From positions 248,001 through 312,000 of the forward strand of contig NZ_JAIGNM010000002.1 of NCBI RefSeq assembly GCF_019711495.1: a stretch of DNA of 64,000 nucleotides, in the 5' to 3' direction. The notes beneath the pieces were generated by a model. The model saw nothing but the letters and a program-made list of their open reading frames with translations. It made no database searches and had not been told where the DNA came from. The DNA is from Qipengyuania xiamenensis (GTDB lineage Bacteria; Pseudomonadota; Alphaproteobacteria; Sphingomonadales; Sphingomonadaceae). Below, in pieces: positions 20,707-28,663 of this stretch (position 1 is its first letter; the number at the start of each line of letters is the position of its first letter). A program made the position numbers and the translations under genes.

Positions 20707-21612
20707 TCAGGCCCGTTCGAGCGTGAGGAAGTCTGCAAAGGCGCGTCCCGAAGGCTCGCACACCTCTGCCGTATCGATAAGCGCCAGCCCGGCATCGCTG
20801 AAATGCGCGAGCAAGGTATCGCGATCGTCCGCCGCCGCACAAGCGCGGCCGAGGGACTCGATCCGGCCGATTTCGTTGCCGGCCTGGTGCTCGATCTGGT
20901 CGAGCGTGCCGAGCAATTGCTGGCGCGAACCACGCGCGCCATAGACCAGCGTCCGACGCACCGCCTCGGGGATTTCCCATCCGGGAGATGTCTGGCCCCA
21001 ACGTTCGCTGCCTTCGCCGGTGACTTCCGTAGCAAGCGCAAGCGCGCCATCGGCATCGTCACTGTCCAGCGCCTTGCGGACGTGGGTGAAGAGGTCCTTC
21101 TCCGACAGCACCCAGCCAATCTGCTCGCGGCGAACCGCATTGTGTTCGAGGATCGGGCCGTCGCCGCGATGGACCATCAGCCCGACGCGTCCGTCCCCCG
21201 CAAGCATGCGCGCGACTTCCTTGGCGCTGCGCGAGGTATCACCATATTCGAAGCCGAACTGGCTGGTGATCGCATCGAAGCTTGCATCCTCGAAGGGTAG
21301 CTCTTCCATAGCCACACCAGCCATCACTTTCGCGCCGGGAGGCGGCGGTGGCAGCTGCGGTGCCAGATCGGTACCGGTGGCCTCGATACCCGGGCGCATC
21401 TGCATCAGCCAGGCCAGAACGCGGCCATCGCCTGTGGCGAGGTCGAGCACACGAGGCGTGCCCCCCACCTGCTCGATGAAGCCTTTCCACGCGGCCTGCT
21501 GGGCCTGCTCGATCGCAGCCCAGCGCTGCGGCATGCAACCGCCGCCGCCCTTGCGTGCATTGCGTGCCCAGAATTCGCCCCAGGCCTTCTCGTCTTGTGG
21601 CTTCCCGCTCAT
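20707..21612 (-). CDS. Class I SAM-dependent methyltransferase
   Basis: This 301-residue protein has the Rossmann-fold methyltransferase motif I VLDLATGDGRVL (about residues 55-66) and an acidic end of strand 2 (GTDLA, D82). The motif-II/III region is MEELPFEDASFDAITSQFGF, as in the Methyltransf_11/25 families. The rest of the C-terminus has no recognisable domain. The substrate is unknown. It is the last gene of a three-gene operon, starting 9 nt after the stop of the TPR-oxygenase gene, which suggests it acts on the same target or product as the two oxygenases. Confidence 0.85.
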   Translation of the reverse strand: MSGKPQDEKAWGEFWARNARKGGGGCMPQRWAAIEQAQQAAWKGFIEQVGGTPRVLDLATGDGRVLAWLMQMRPGIEATGTDLAPQLPPPPPGAKVMAGVAMEELPFEDASFDAITSQFGFEYGDTSRSAKEVARMLAGDGRVGLMVHRGDGPILEHNAVRREQIGWVLSEKDLFTHVRKALDSDDADGALALATEVTGEGSERWGQTSPGWEIPEAVRRTLVYGARGSRQQLLGTLDQIEHQAGNEIGRIESLGRACAAADDRDTLLAHFSDAGLALIDTAEVCEPSGRAFADFLTLERA

Positions 21613-21621
21613 GGCCGCGCG

Positions 21622-23301
21622 CTATATCGCAGGCACGACGTCGAAGGCCACCGTCATTCGCAGCCCATCCCCGAACGGGGTCGTGCCGTGATAGAGGGTG
21701 CTCGGAAACAGTGCGAGATGCGCTTCCTTCGGCTGGATCGTGCGGATCGGTTCGAGATCCAGTCCAAGGTCGGGTGGAGGGCGTCCGACCTCAAGCCAAC
21801 CTTGCCGTTCCTCGCCCTGCGCATCCTGCGGCACGATCAGGTAAAGCGCGGAACTCAACATGCCTTCGGGGTGGATATGCGAGGTGTGATAATCGCCTCC
21901 GCCGCGCAGGCGTACCGACCACGACCCCTGCAGCTTCCACGGATCGTCGCGGTGCCTCAGCAGCGGGTGATCGGCATCGGTTTGCGGCAGGTGTGCGCGA
22001 TAGTCTTCCAGCGTCGCCCGGATCGCCGCGTGTAGTCGTGCGAAGATCTCTTCATGCCGCTGGAAAAGGATATGCCGCGTCTGGGTACCCCCGCGCAGCG
22101 ACTGGCCGAGCGGGAGAGGGGACCCGTCATGCAGCTCGTGGAGCCGCTCTATCGCCTGCGGCAGGATAGTGTCGGCATTGCGCAATTCGCGCAGCTGGAC
22201 CAGTTCCGCCTGACCATGCAGCCACTCGGCGCGCGGATCGTCCTTGAGCCGCCAGACGAGGCCGAGAAGGGCGAAGGCGGAATGTTCCAGCGAAGGATCG
22301 CGAACCGCCTCGTCGAGTAGCGCCTGAGCCCGGTCGAGTTCGCCCAGCCTGATCCTGTGGCGAGCTTCGTGGAGGCTGCGCATGCTGCCCTGCATCGGCA
22401 ACTCCGCGAAAATCGCCTCTGCGCGTTCTGCCTGTCCCGCCTCGCCCGCATGGATCGCCTCGAGCAACGCAAAGCCAGGATTGTCGGGGAAACGGCGCCG
22501 GGCATCCGCGGCGACCTCTGCGGCCTGTTCGAAATGATCGAGCCCCGCTAGTGTCTGGGCATGTGCCATGGGGATCGACGGGTCCTGCTTCAGTCGCTGC
22601 GCCGCCTCGCGATATGGGGCGGTGAAATCGCTTTCGCCCTGCGCCAGCCTCAGTTGTGCAAGGAGGTGCAGCGCATCGAGCCAATGCGGGGCCTGCGCTA
22701 CCAGCTGCTCGGCAATGCCACGCGCCTGTGCTGTTTCACCGGCCACGTCGAGCGCCTGCGCCTTGCCCAGCCACAGATCTGCCTCGGTATTTACCACGGC
22801 GAGGGCGGCATCGAAGAACTGCGGCGCCTGCCTTTCGCCGCGCGCCAGCGCGACGCGGGCGCGGCCGTGAAGCGCCTTGGCATGGCGCGGATCGAGCGCG
22901 AGGCACTTGTCGTAGCTTTCGCGCGCCGCCGCCAGATCTCCCGCCATGCGCGAGGTGTTCCCGCGAACCGACCAGTAGCGCGGTTGCGTTGCACCTGCTG
23001 CTTCACTCTCGGCAAGCAGCGCCAGCACTTCCTCATGGCGGCCCAGTTGTCCGAGCGCGATGGCGCGGTTGAGCACGTATTCGAGGTTGCCCGGTTCGAG
23101 CGCCAACGCACGCTGGAAGCTCGTTTCGGCGGCGACGGGCTCACCACCCCGCAGCGCCATCGATCCGGCGGTATTGTGAAGCCCGGCATGTTCGGGATGT
23201 TCGGCAAGGGCTTCGGCCAGCAATTGGAGGCCGCTCGGTCGATCTCCGGACCTCTCTGCCGCGATTGCGCGGGCGTGCCAGTCCTGCGGCGCGGTCGTCA
23301 C
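21622..23301 (-). CDS. TPR protein with C-terminal 2OG-Fe(II) oxygenase domain
   Basis: The 559-residue product has an N-terminal array of tetratricopeptide-like repeats (about residues 1-370, for example LALEPGNLEYVLNRAIALGQ). The C-terminal domain resembles the putative 2OG-Fe(II) oxygenase family Pfam 13759: HTSHIHPEG (H472, H475, H477), then FPSTLYHGTTP (H538) and R548. The likely iron site is the HxH pair plus H538, with R548 binding 2-oxoglutarate. The GTG start at 23301 overlaps the TGA of the upstream oxygenase gene (GTGA), a sign of translational coupling; a longer open frame upstream of it is only the shadow of that gene. TPRs suggest a protein or peptide substrate. No signal peptide is present, so it acts in the cytoplasm. 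Confidence 0.88.
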   Translation of the reverse strand: MTTAPQDWHARAIAAERSGDRPSGLQLLAEALAEHPEHAGLHNTAGSMALRGGEPVAAETSFQRALALEPGNLEYVLNRAIALGQLGRHEEVLALLAESEAAGATQPRYWSVRGNTSRMAGDLAAARESYDKCLALDPRHAKALHGRARVALARGERQAPQFFDAALAVVNTEADLWLGKAQALDVAGETAQARGIAEQLVAQAPHWLDALHLLAQLRLAQGESDFTAPYREAAQRLKQDPSIPMAHAQTLAGLDHFEQAAEVAADARRRFPDNPGFALLEAIHAGEAGQAERAEAIFAELPMQGSMRSLHEARHRIRLGELDRAQALLDEAVRDPSLEHSAFALLGLVWRLKDDPRAEWLHGQAELVQLRELRNADTILPQAIERLHELHDGSPLPLGQSLRGGTQTRHILFQRHEEIFARLHAAIRATLEDYRAHLPQTDADHPLLRHRDDPWKLQGSWSVRLRGGGDYHTSHIHPEGMLSSALYLIVPQDAQGEERQGWLEVGRPPPDLGLDLEPIRTIQPKEAHLALFPSTLYHGTTPFGDGLRMTVAFDVVPAI

Positions 23302-24044
23302 TTGTCGCGCAGCCAGCCCACGATCGCGGTGCGTCCCATCGGCGCGAAAGGCGGGACGTAGGAGACCATGTGGCTGGTCGGCACGGCGAAAAGGTTCAGC
23401 GCGTTGAAGCGCGGGCGGAAGCCTTCGACGATGTCGCCTTCCTCGTCGAGGAAGTTGAGATAACCGCCCCAGTCGGGATGCCAGTCGTCCGGCGCGAAGT
23501 TGAGGACGTAGGCATAGCGCCATCCTTCGGCGACATGGCTGTCGATATGCCGTCCGAGATAGTGGTTCGGCGCATAGAGCGATGCCTGACCGTCCGCCTT
23601 TGTCAGCGTGCGGGTGCCGGTGATATCGCGCGCAAGGTCGAGGAACTCGGGCGCGTTGATGTATTCGAGCAGCAGTTCGTGCGGACCGCCCGGCTCCCAG
23701 CCTTCCTGCACCGCGGTGAGGATGGGATACTGGGCGAAGCGGAAAGCATAATCGCCGCGGGCGGAGGCCTGGTGCGCGGCCATGGCGGCGGCATTGACCT
23801 TTTCCGCACCGCCCGGTGCCTGGATTTCTTCTTGCCGGAAGCTCTGCGGTTCGATGCCCGGACCGTCGCCCGCCTGCACTGCCATGCCCCATTTGGTGGC
23901 GCGGGCGAGGATCATCTGGATCTCGCGCGCGGTTTCTTCGGTCAGCACGTCGCGCACCTGTACGCGCCCACGCTCGGCGAAACGCGCCGCCAAAGCCTTG
24001 CGGTCGAGGTCGGGATTGATTTCGAAGAGCTTCTTTGCGGCCAT
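23298..24044 (-). CDS. 2-oxoglutarate/Fe(II)-dependent oxygenase (prolyl-hydroxylase-like)
   Basis: This 248-residue protein has the complete catalytic set of the double-stranded beta-helix oxygenases: H166 and D168 in GRHIDSH, H225 in PTSHMVSYV and R238 in MGRTA. The surrounding pattern (YLGRHIDSHVAEGWRYAYVL, then DWGGYLNFLDEEG) is that of the prolyl 4-hydroxylase-like group that includes Tpa1/Ofd1-type enzymes. The start at 24044 (MAAKKLFEIN) fits the family; upstream in-frame codons overlap the divergent thiolase promoter. It heads an operon with the TPR-oxygenase and the methyltransferase, overlapping the former by 4 nt. The target is unknown; hydroxylation of a protein residue is the most likely reaction. 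Confidence 0.88.
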   Translation of the reverse strand: MAAKKLFEINPDLDRKALAARFAERGRVQVRDVLTEETAREIQMILARATKWGMAVQAGDGPGIEPQSFRQEEIQAPGGAEKVNAAAMAAHQASARGDYAFRFAQYPILTAVQEGWEPGGPHELLLEYINAPEFLDLARDITGTRTLTKADGQASLYAPNHYLGRHIDSHVAEGWRYAYVLNFAPDDWHPDWGGYLNFLDEEGDIVEGFRPRFNALNLFAVPTSHMVSYVPPFAPMGRTAIVGWLRDK

Positions 24045-24177
24045 GGACGCAGCCTTACGACGCGCTCCGGCTGCCCGCAAGCACGGCTGCCCGCGAGTCC
24101 CCTCAAGCCGCACTTGACGTAAACGGAAACCGCCCATAGGCCAGTCGCAAATCGAAACGGAAAGAGGATTCTCCCCC

Positions 24178-25350
24178 ATGCCTGAAGCCTATATCGTCGA
24201 AGCCGTACGTACCGCTGGCGGACGCAGGGGAGGGCGGCTTGCCGGTGTCCATCCCGTCGATCTCGCCGCAAAATCGCTCGATGCGGTGATGGAGCGTTCG
24301 GGCCTTGCAGCCAAGGCGATCGACGATGTCGTGATGGGCTGTGTCAGCCAGGGTGGCGAACAGGCAATGCAGGTCGGCCGCAATGCCGTGCTCGCTTCCA
24401 AGCATCTGGGTGAAGGCGTGCCCGCCGTCACGATCGACCGCCAGTGCGGTTCCTCGCAGCAGGCGATCCAGTTCGCCGCGCAGGCCGTGATGAGCGGGAC
24501 GCAGGACGTAGTGATTGCCAGCGGCGTGGAAAGCATGACGCGCGTACCGATGGGCTCGACCGCGATGTTCCACATGAAAGAGGGTCTCGGTAACTACAAG
24601 TCGCCGGGCCTCGAAGAGAAATATCCCGGCATCCAATGGAGCCAGTTCATGGGCGCCGAGATGATCGTCAAGAAGCACGGCTTCACTAAGGACGATCTCG
24701 ACCGCTTTGCCCTTTCCAGCCACCAGAAGGCCATCGAAGCGACCAAGTCGGGCGCATTCGAAGCCGAGATAGTGCCGGTAGAGATCGAGACGCCCGAAGG
24801 CACAGAAATGCACACGGTTGACGAGGGCATCCGTTTCGACGCGACGCTCGAAAGCATCGCCAGCGTGAAGCTCCTCAGCCCCGAAGGCACTATCACCGCA
24901 GCCACCAGCAGCCAGATCTGCGACGGTTCGAGCGCGGTGCTGGTCGTGAGCGAGAAAGCCCTGAAGGAATACGGCCTCACTCCGATGGCGCGCATCCACA
25001 ATCTCACCGTAACGGCGGGCGATCCGGTCATCATGCTCGAAGAACCGCTGTTCGCTACCGACCGCGCTTTGGAGCGTGCCGGCATGAAGATCTCCGACAT
25101 CGACCTGTTCGAGGTCAACGAAGCCTTCGCACCCGTGCCGCTCGCATGGCTCAAGCATACCGGTGCGGACCCCGAAAAGCTCAATGTCAACGGCGGCGCT
25201 ATTGCGCTCGGCCATCCCTTGGGTGCATCGGGCACCAAGCTCATGGCCACGCTGGTCCACGCCCTGAAGGCGCGCGGCAAGAAATACGGTCTCCAGACGA
25301 TGTGCGAAGGCGGCGGTGTCGCCAACGTCACCATCGTTGAATCGCTTTAA
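24178..25350 (+). CDS. Acetyl-CoA acyltransferase (thiolase)
   Basis: The 390-residue enzyme has the full thiolase active site: nucleophile Cys90 in DRQCGSSQQ, the EVNEAFAP segment, His346 in GHPLGASG and Cys376 in MCEGGG. It either cleaves 3-ketoacyl-CoA in fatty-acid degradation or condenses acetyl-CoA. Pairing with an acyl-CoA-type dehydrogenase 29 nt downstream favours beta-oxidation of fatty or branched acyl chains. An AGAGGA ribosome binding site precedes the ATG. It is divergent from the 2OG-oxygenase operon, with about 130 bp between the two starts. Confidence 0.95.
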   Translation: MPEAYIVEAVRTAGGRRGGRLAGVHPVDLAAKSLDAVMERSGLAAKAIDDVVMGCVSQGGEQAMQVGRNAVLASKHLGEGVPAVTIDRQCGSSQQAIQFAAQAVMSGTQDVVIASGVESMTRVPMGSTAMFHMKEGLGNYKSPGLEEKYPGIQWSQFMGAEMIVKKHGFTKDDLDRFALSSHQKAIEATKSGAFEAEIVPVEIETPEGTEMHTVDEGIRFDATLESIASVKLLSPEGTITAATSSQICDGSSAVLVVSEKALKEYGLTPMARIHNLTVTAGDPVIMLEEPLFATDRALERAGMKISDIDLFEVNEAFAPVPLAWLKHTGADPEKLNVNGGAIALGHPLGASGTKLMATLVHALKARGKKYGLQTMCEGGGVANVTIVESL

Positions 25351-25379
25351 ATTTTTAGAATCACGAGAGGATTACCCCC

Positions 25380-26165
25380 ATGGAAGTCAGCAGCAATACC
25401 CCCGCAGTCGTCACCGGCGGCGCATCGGGCCTCGGTGAAGCTACAGCCCGCGCTATCGCCGCCAAGGGTGCAAAGGTCGCCATCTTCGACATGAACGAAG
25501 AGAAGGGCGAAGCCGTCGCCAAGGACATCGGCGGCATCTTCTGCAAGGTCAACGTGATGAGCGACGAAGACGTCGATGCGGGCTTTGCGAAGGCGCGCGA
25601 AGCGCATGGCCAGGAGCGTATCCTCGTCAACTGCGCAGGGATCGGTAACGCCATCAAGACCGCCAAGCGCGACAAGCAGACCGGCGAGATCAGCCACTTC
25701 CCGCTGTCCGCTTTCGAATTCGTCATCCAGGTGAACCTTATCGGCACCTTCCGCTGCATCGCCAAGTCTGCCGCGGGCATGATGACGCTGGACCCGCTTT
25801 CGGAAGACGGCGACCGCGGCGCGATCGTCAACACCGCGTCGGTTGCCGGTGAAGACGGCCAGATCGGCCAGGCGGCCTATTCGGCATCGAAGGGCGGCGT
25901 GATCGGCATGACCCTGCCCATCGCGCGCGACCTGATGCAGGAAGGCATTCGTGTGAACACCATCCTGCCGGGCATCTTCAATACTCCGCTGATGAACGCC
26001 GCGCCGCCCCAGGTGAAGGAAGCACTGGCCGCATCGGTGCCGTTCCCCAAGCGCCTGGGCAATCCCGAAGAATATGCCATGCTCGCCATGACCATGATCG
26101 AGTGCGGCTACTTCAACGGCGAGGACGTCCGCCTCGACGGTGCGATCCGCATGGCACCGCGTTAA
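25380..26165 (+). CDS. SDR family dehydrogenase, probably 3-hydroxyacyl-CoA type
   Basis: The 261-residue protein is a classical short-chain dehydrogenase with TGGASGLG for the dinucleotide, NCAG in strand 4, and catalytic Ser154, Tyr167 and Lys171 (YSASK). The closest pattern is the type-2 3-hydroxyacyl-CoA dehydrogenase (HSD10-like), including the AFEFVIQVNLIGTFRCI helix and the INTPL-like NTPLM segment. An acidic residue (D37 in AIFDMNE) after strand 2 suggests NAD rather than NADP. With the thiolase just upstream it would oxidise a 3-hydroxyacyl-CoA to the 3-keto form. A GAGAGGA ribosome binding site precedes the ATG, and a terminator follows. Confidence 0.9.
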   Translation: MEVSSNTPAVVTGGASGLGEATARAIAAKGAKVAIFDMNEEKGEAVAKDIGGIFCKVNVMSDEDVDAGFAKAREAHGQERILVNCAGIGNAIKTAKRDKQTGEISHFPLSAFEFVIQVNLIGTFRCIAKSAAGMMTLDPLSEDGDRGAIVNTASVAGEDGQIGQAAYSASKGGVIGMTLPIARDLMQEGIRVNTILPGIFNTPLMNAAPPQVKEALAASVPFPKRLGNPEEYAMLAMTMIECGYFNGEDVRLDGAIRMAPR

Positions 26166-26189
26166 GCGCCTTCGGCACAGGCACGAGAG

Positions 26190-26224
26190 GCCGCCGCTAC
26201 GCAATCCGCGTGGCGGCGGCTTTT
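26190..26224 (+). terminator. Intrinsic terminator after the thiolase-SDR operon
   Basis: A 13-bp stem with one wobble (26190-26202 with 26208-26220) and a 5-nt loop is followed by TTTT. It abuts the end of the convergent LysR-type gene. Confidence 0.78.
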
Positions 26225-27106
26225 CTATGTGGTGCCCATGACAAGATTGCCGGACACCAGATCGCGCTTGGCTTCCAGCGCGGCGATCAGGAAGGTCATG
26301 AGCGCCCTGATACGCGGCGTATCGCGCAGGTCCGGATGGGTGAGGACCCATAGATCCTGCTGCGCGACCGGTGCAGCGTCGGTCAACCGCACGACACGCG
26401 GATCGGGATCGGCCATGAAGCAGGCACCGCGACCGAGGCCCAGTCCAGCGACCATCGCACGGTGGCGTGCGGTGATATCGTCGAGCCGCAAACCGACCGG
26501 CACATCGGGGTAGGGCGAGCTCTCGAGCCAGTCCGGCCACAATCCGCCGACCTTCGGCGCGATCCAGCGCAGTTCATCGCGCGGCGTGCGTTCGAGATAC
26601 TCACGACTGGCGTAGTATGTGACGCGGTTCGGAAAGAGCCGTCGCCCGACAAGGTGGTCAGGCGGCGTATCGGTGCCTCTCACCACGACATCGGCTTCGG
26701 ACCGGTCGAGATCGGCAAAGGCGAAACCCGTTTCCACGGTCAGCTCCACCCCGGGGTAGAGCTCGGTGAAGGCAAAAAGGTCCTCGAGCAGGAGATATTG
26801 CGCAATCGGTTCGGGCAGCGACAGCGTGATGGGACCGGAAATATCCTCTCCCGCCGCCTTGCTGTGCCGCGCACCAGCATGCGCCAGCGCTTCCATCCGC
26901 TCGGCAACCTCGACCAGCGTCAGCCCCAGTTCGGTCGGCACGTATCCGGTCGGCGTGCGGTCGAACAATATGCCGCGGCGGTCCTGCACTGCAGCCAGCC
27001 TGCGGGCGACGGTCGTATGCGTCAGTCCGAGCGAACCGGCTGCTGCACGCAGGGTCCCATCGCGGGCGAGGGCAAGGATGATACGGTAGTCGTCCCAAGT
27101 TTCCAT
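26225..27106 (-). CDS. LysR family transcriptional regulator
   Basis: The 293-residue protein has the N-terminal LysR winged helix (DDYRIILALARDGTLRAAAG, LTHTTVARRLAAVQ) and a periplasmic-binding-protein-like C-terminal sensor domain with SGPITLSLPEP. The start at 27106 (METWDDYRI) fits the family; upstream codons in frame would add 27 residues outside it. No clear Shine-Dalgarno sequence precedes it. It is divergent from an exported protein gene, with about 100 bp between starts, the classic layout for a LysR regulator and its target. The effector is unknown. Confidence 0.88.
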   Translation of the reverse strand: METWDDYRIILALARDGTLRAAAGSLGLTHTTVARRLAAVQDRRGILFDRTPTGYVPTELGLTLVEVAERMEALAHAGARHSKAAGEDISGPITLSLPEPIAQYLLLEDLFAFTELYPGVELTVETGFAFADLDRSEADVVVRGTDTPPDHLVGRRLFPNRVTYYASREYLERTPRDELRWIAPKVGGLWPDWLESSPYPDVPVGLRLDDITARHRAMVAGLGLGRGACFMADPDPRVVRLTDAAPVAQQDLWVLTHPDLRDTPRIRALMTFLIAALEAKRDLVSGNLVMGTT

Positions 27107-27205
27107 TGGAACGTTTTTGCACCGCGTATCACTGAAATCTAGCCGAAAACGGCTCGATTTGGCTGTTATTGGTGCGAGAAAGTTCACTCATCGATGGAGA
27201 TCACG

Positions 27206-27979
27206 GTGGTCCCGAAATTCAAGTCGACGCTCTTCCTGTCCCTTTGCCTTGCGGGCGTTCCGCTTTCCGCAGGCGACAGGTCCAATGCCACTGCTCAGGA
27301 TGCTTCTGAGGTCACGACCGAGGCTGTTTCCTTCTCGTTGAAGCGCGGCGAGGTGTTGCAGATCATCGCTTCCGACAACCGCGAGGACGGACGGCAGGCG
27401 CGTCTCGACTATTACGCCAAGGTACTGCCGCTGGCGCAAGCGGAGGGATATCGCAGGCTGGCCCAGCTCAATGTCAGGGAATCGGTGATCAGCGACACCC
27501 AACCCGACGCGTTCTCCTTCTTCGCCTGGCCCGACGAGGCCGCCGAGAAGCGCTTTTCCCAGAACCCGGAATGGCCGGCATACAAGGCCACCCGCCCGGA
27601 AGGCTGGGACGAATTGTCCATCTACACGGCGAAGCTCACCGAGGACCTGTCGCTGACGTTCTCACCGGACAAATACTACACGGTCGTCGTCGCTTGGCCC
27701 GATGCCGAGACCGGTGCCGACTACACCCGCTATCTTGAAGGGATCGAACCGGCCGTCACGCGCGCCGGAGGCCGTTTTATCGCCAAGATCTACAACCCGC
27801 GGTTCGAAGCGCATGCCTCGCCAGACGAAGCGCCCGGCCAGTTGACGTTCGTCGAGTGGGACAGCTTGGACGGATTCCGGAAGGTACAGAAAATGCCGGA
27901 ATACCTCGCTCACCGCGACTACTTTGCTTCCGGACTGGACCGGTTCGAGTTCCACTGGATGGAACTGGCGCGCTTCTGA
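27206..27979 (+). CDS. Exported protein with two dimeric-barrel-like domains
   Basis: This protein of about 257 residues starts with a signal peptide (STLFLSLCLAGVPLSAG). The mature part looks like two copies of a ferredoxin-like alpha+beta barrel of the EthD/DUF1330 kind: first around LKRGEVLQIIASDNREDG to FAWPDEAAEKRF, then around YYTVVVAWPDAETG to FVEWDSLDGFRKVQKMPEY. Such domains are found in monooxygenases and small ligand-binding proteins; the activity is unknown. GTG at 27206 is preferred because GGAGA lies 5 nt upstream; an in-frame ATG at 27194 would add four residues. The divergent LysR gene probably regulates it. Confidence 0.78.
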   Translation: MVPKFKSTLFLSLCLAGVPLSAGDRSNATAQDASEVTTEAVSFSLKRGEVLQIIASDNREDGRQARLDYYAKVLPLAQAEGYRRLAQLNVRESVISDTQPDAFSFFAWPDEAAEKRFSQNPEWPAYKATRPEGWDELSIYTAKLTEDLSLTFSPDKYYTVVVAWPDAETGADYTRYLEGIEPAVTRAGGRFIAKIYNPRFEAHASPDEAPGQLTFVEWDSLDGFRKVQKMPEYLAHRDYFASGLDRFEFHWMELARF

Positions 27980-27991
27980 CGCAGCGGGCGG

Positions 27992-28012
27992 CGGCGGGGC
28001 ATTACCCCGCCG
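27992..28012. terminator. Hairpin between convergent genes
   Basis: A perfect 8-bp stem (CGGCGGGG at 27992-27999 with its complement at 28005-28012) and a 5-nt loop lies between the convergent exported-protein gene and the NAD(P)-binding gene. There is no T run on either side. Confidence 0.4.
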
Positions 28013-28019
28013 TTCGTGC

Positions 28020-28619
28020 CTAGCTGACTGTTTCCATCAGCTTGATCGCGCCCACCCATTCGTCCTGTTCGGCTGCATCGGCGAGCAGCACAGCCACATC
28101 GCCGCGAGCGGCTTCGCCCTTGGGATCGACGTCGTCGCCTAGGCGGACCGAACCGGTCGGTCCGTCGTCCGTCAGAGCGACGGGGCGCAGGATCGCATAG
28201 TCCAGCGAGCTTTCCTTCAGCCGTTCGTCGGCAAGGTGCTTGGCCTGCAGGTAATGCGCGAGGTCGCTGTCGGGATCGGGATCGCCTGCTCCGACGGAGC
28301 TCAGCATGACGAACCGCTCGACGCCGGATTTCTCGGCGATATCGATCAGCTTGATCGCGCCGTCACGGTCGACTTTCCGTGTCATCTCTTCGTCGGTATC
28401 GCCGCCCGATCCCGCAGCGAAGATGACGGCATCGCATCCCTTGGTGACATCGTCGTCGAGCGACGTCAGGTCGCCGATTCTCTGCTCCACGCCTTCAGGA
28501 AGATCGCTTGTATCGGATGAGGACCGCACAAGGGCGACAGGCGCGTGCCCGCGCGAGCAGAGTTCGTTGACGAGACGGGTGCCGGTATTGCCGGTTGCTC
28601 CGGCGACGAGAATTTTCAT
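28020..28619 (-). CDS. NAD(P)-binding atypical SDR protein
   Basis: This 199-residue protein opens with the dinucleotide motif VAGATGNTGTRL and continues like the NAD(P)H-binding/NmrA-like atypical SDRs (YwnB, YtfG, biliverdin-reductase-B type): AVIFAAGSGG, FVMLSSVGA, YLQAKHLADERLKES and YAILRPVALTD. Such proteins act as small reductases or redox sensors, and the substrate cannot be predicted. It starts 44 nt after the aldehyde dehydrogenase stop on the same strand, so the two are probably co-transcribed. Confidence 0.85.
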   Translation of the reverse strand: MKILVAGATGNTGTRLVNELCSRGHAPVALVRSSSDTSDLPEGVEQRIGDLTSLDDDVTKGCDAVIFAAGSGGDTDEEMTRKVDRDGAIKLIDIAEKSGVERFVMLSSVGAGDPDPDSDLAHYLQAKHLADERLKESSLDYAILRPVALTDDGPTGSVRLGDDVDPKGEAARGDVAVLLADAAEQDEWVGAIKLMETVS

Positions 28620-28663
28620 GGAATTGGGCTCCTTGGGAGAAAGCTTGAAAAAATGGGTTCGGC

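Noticed and set aside
23302-23892. A longer N-terminus for the TPR-oxygenase protein
   Set aside because: The extra ~200 residues are an Arg/Pro-rich shadow of the upstream oxygenase gene. The GTG at 23301 within its stop codon is a normal coupled start.
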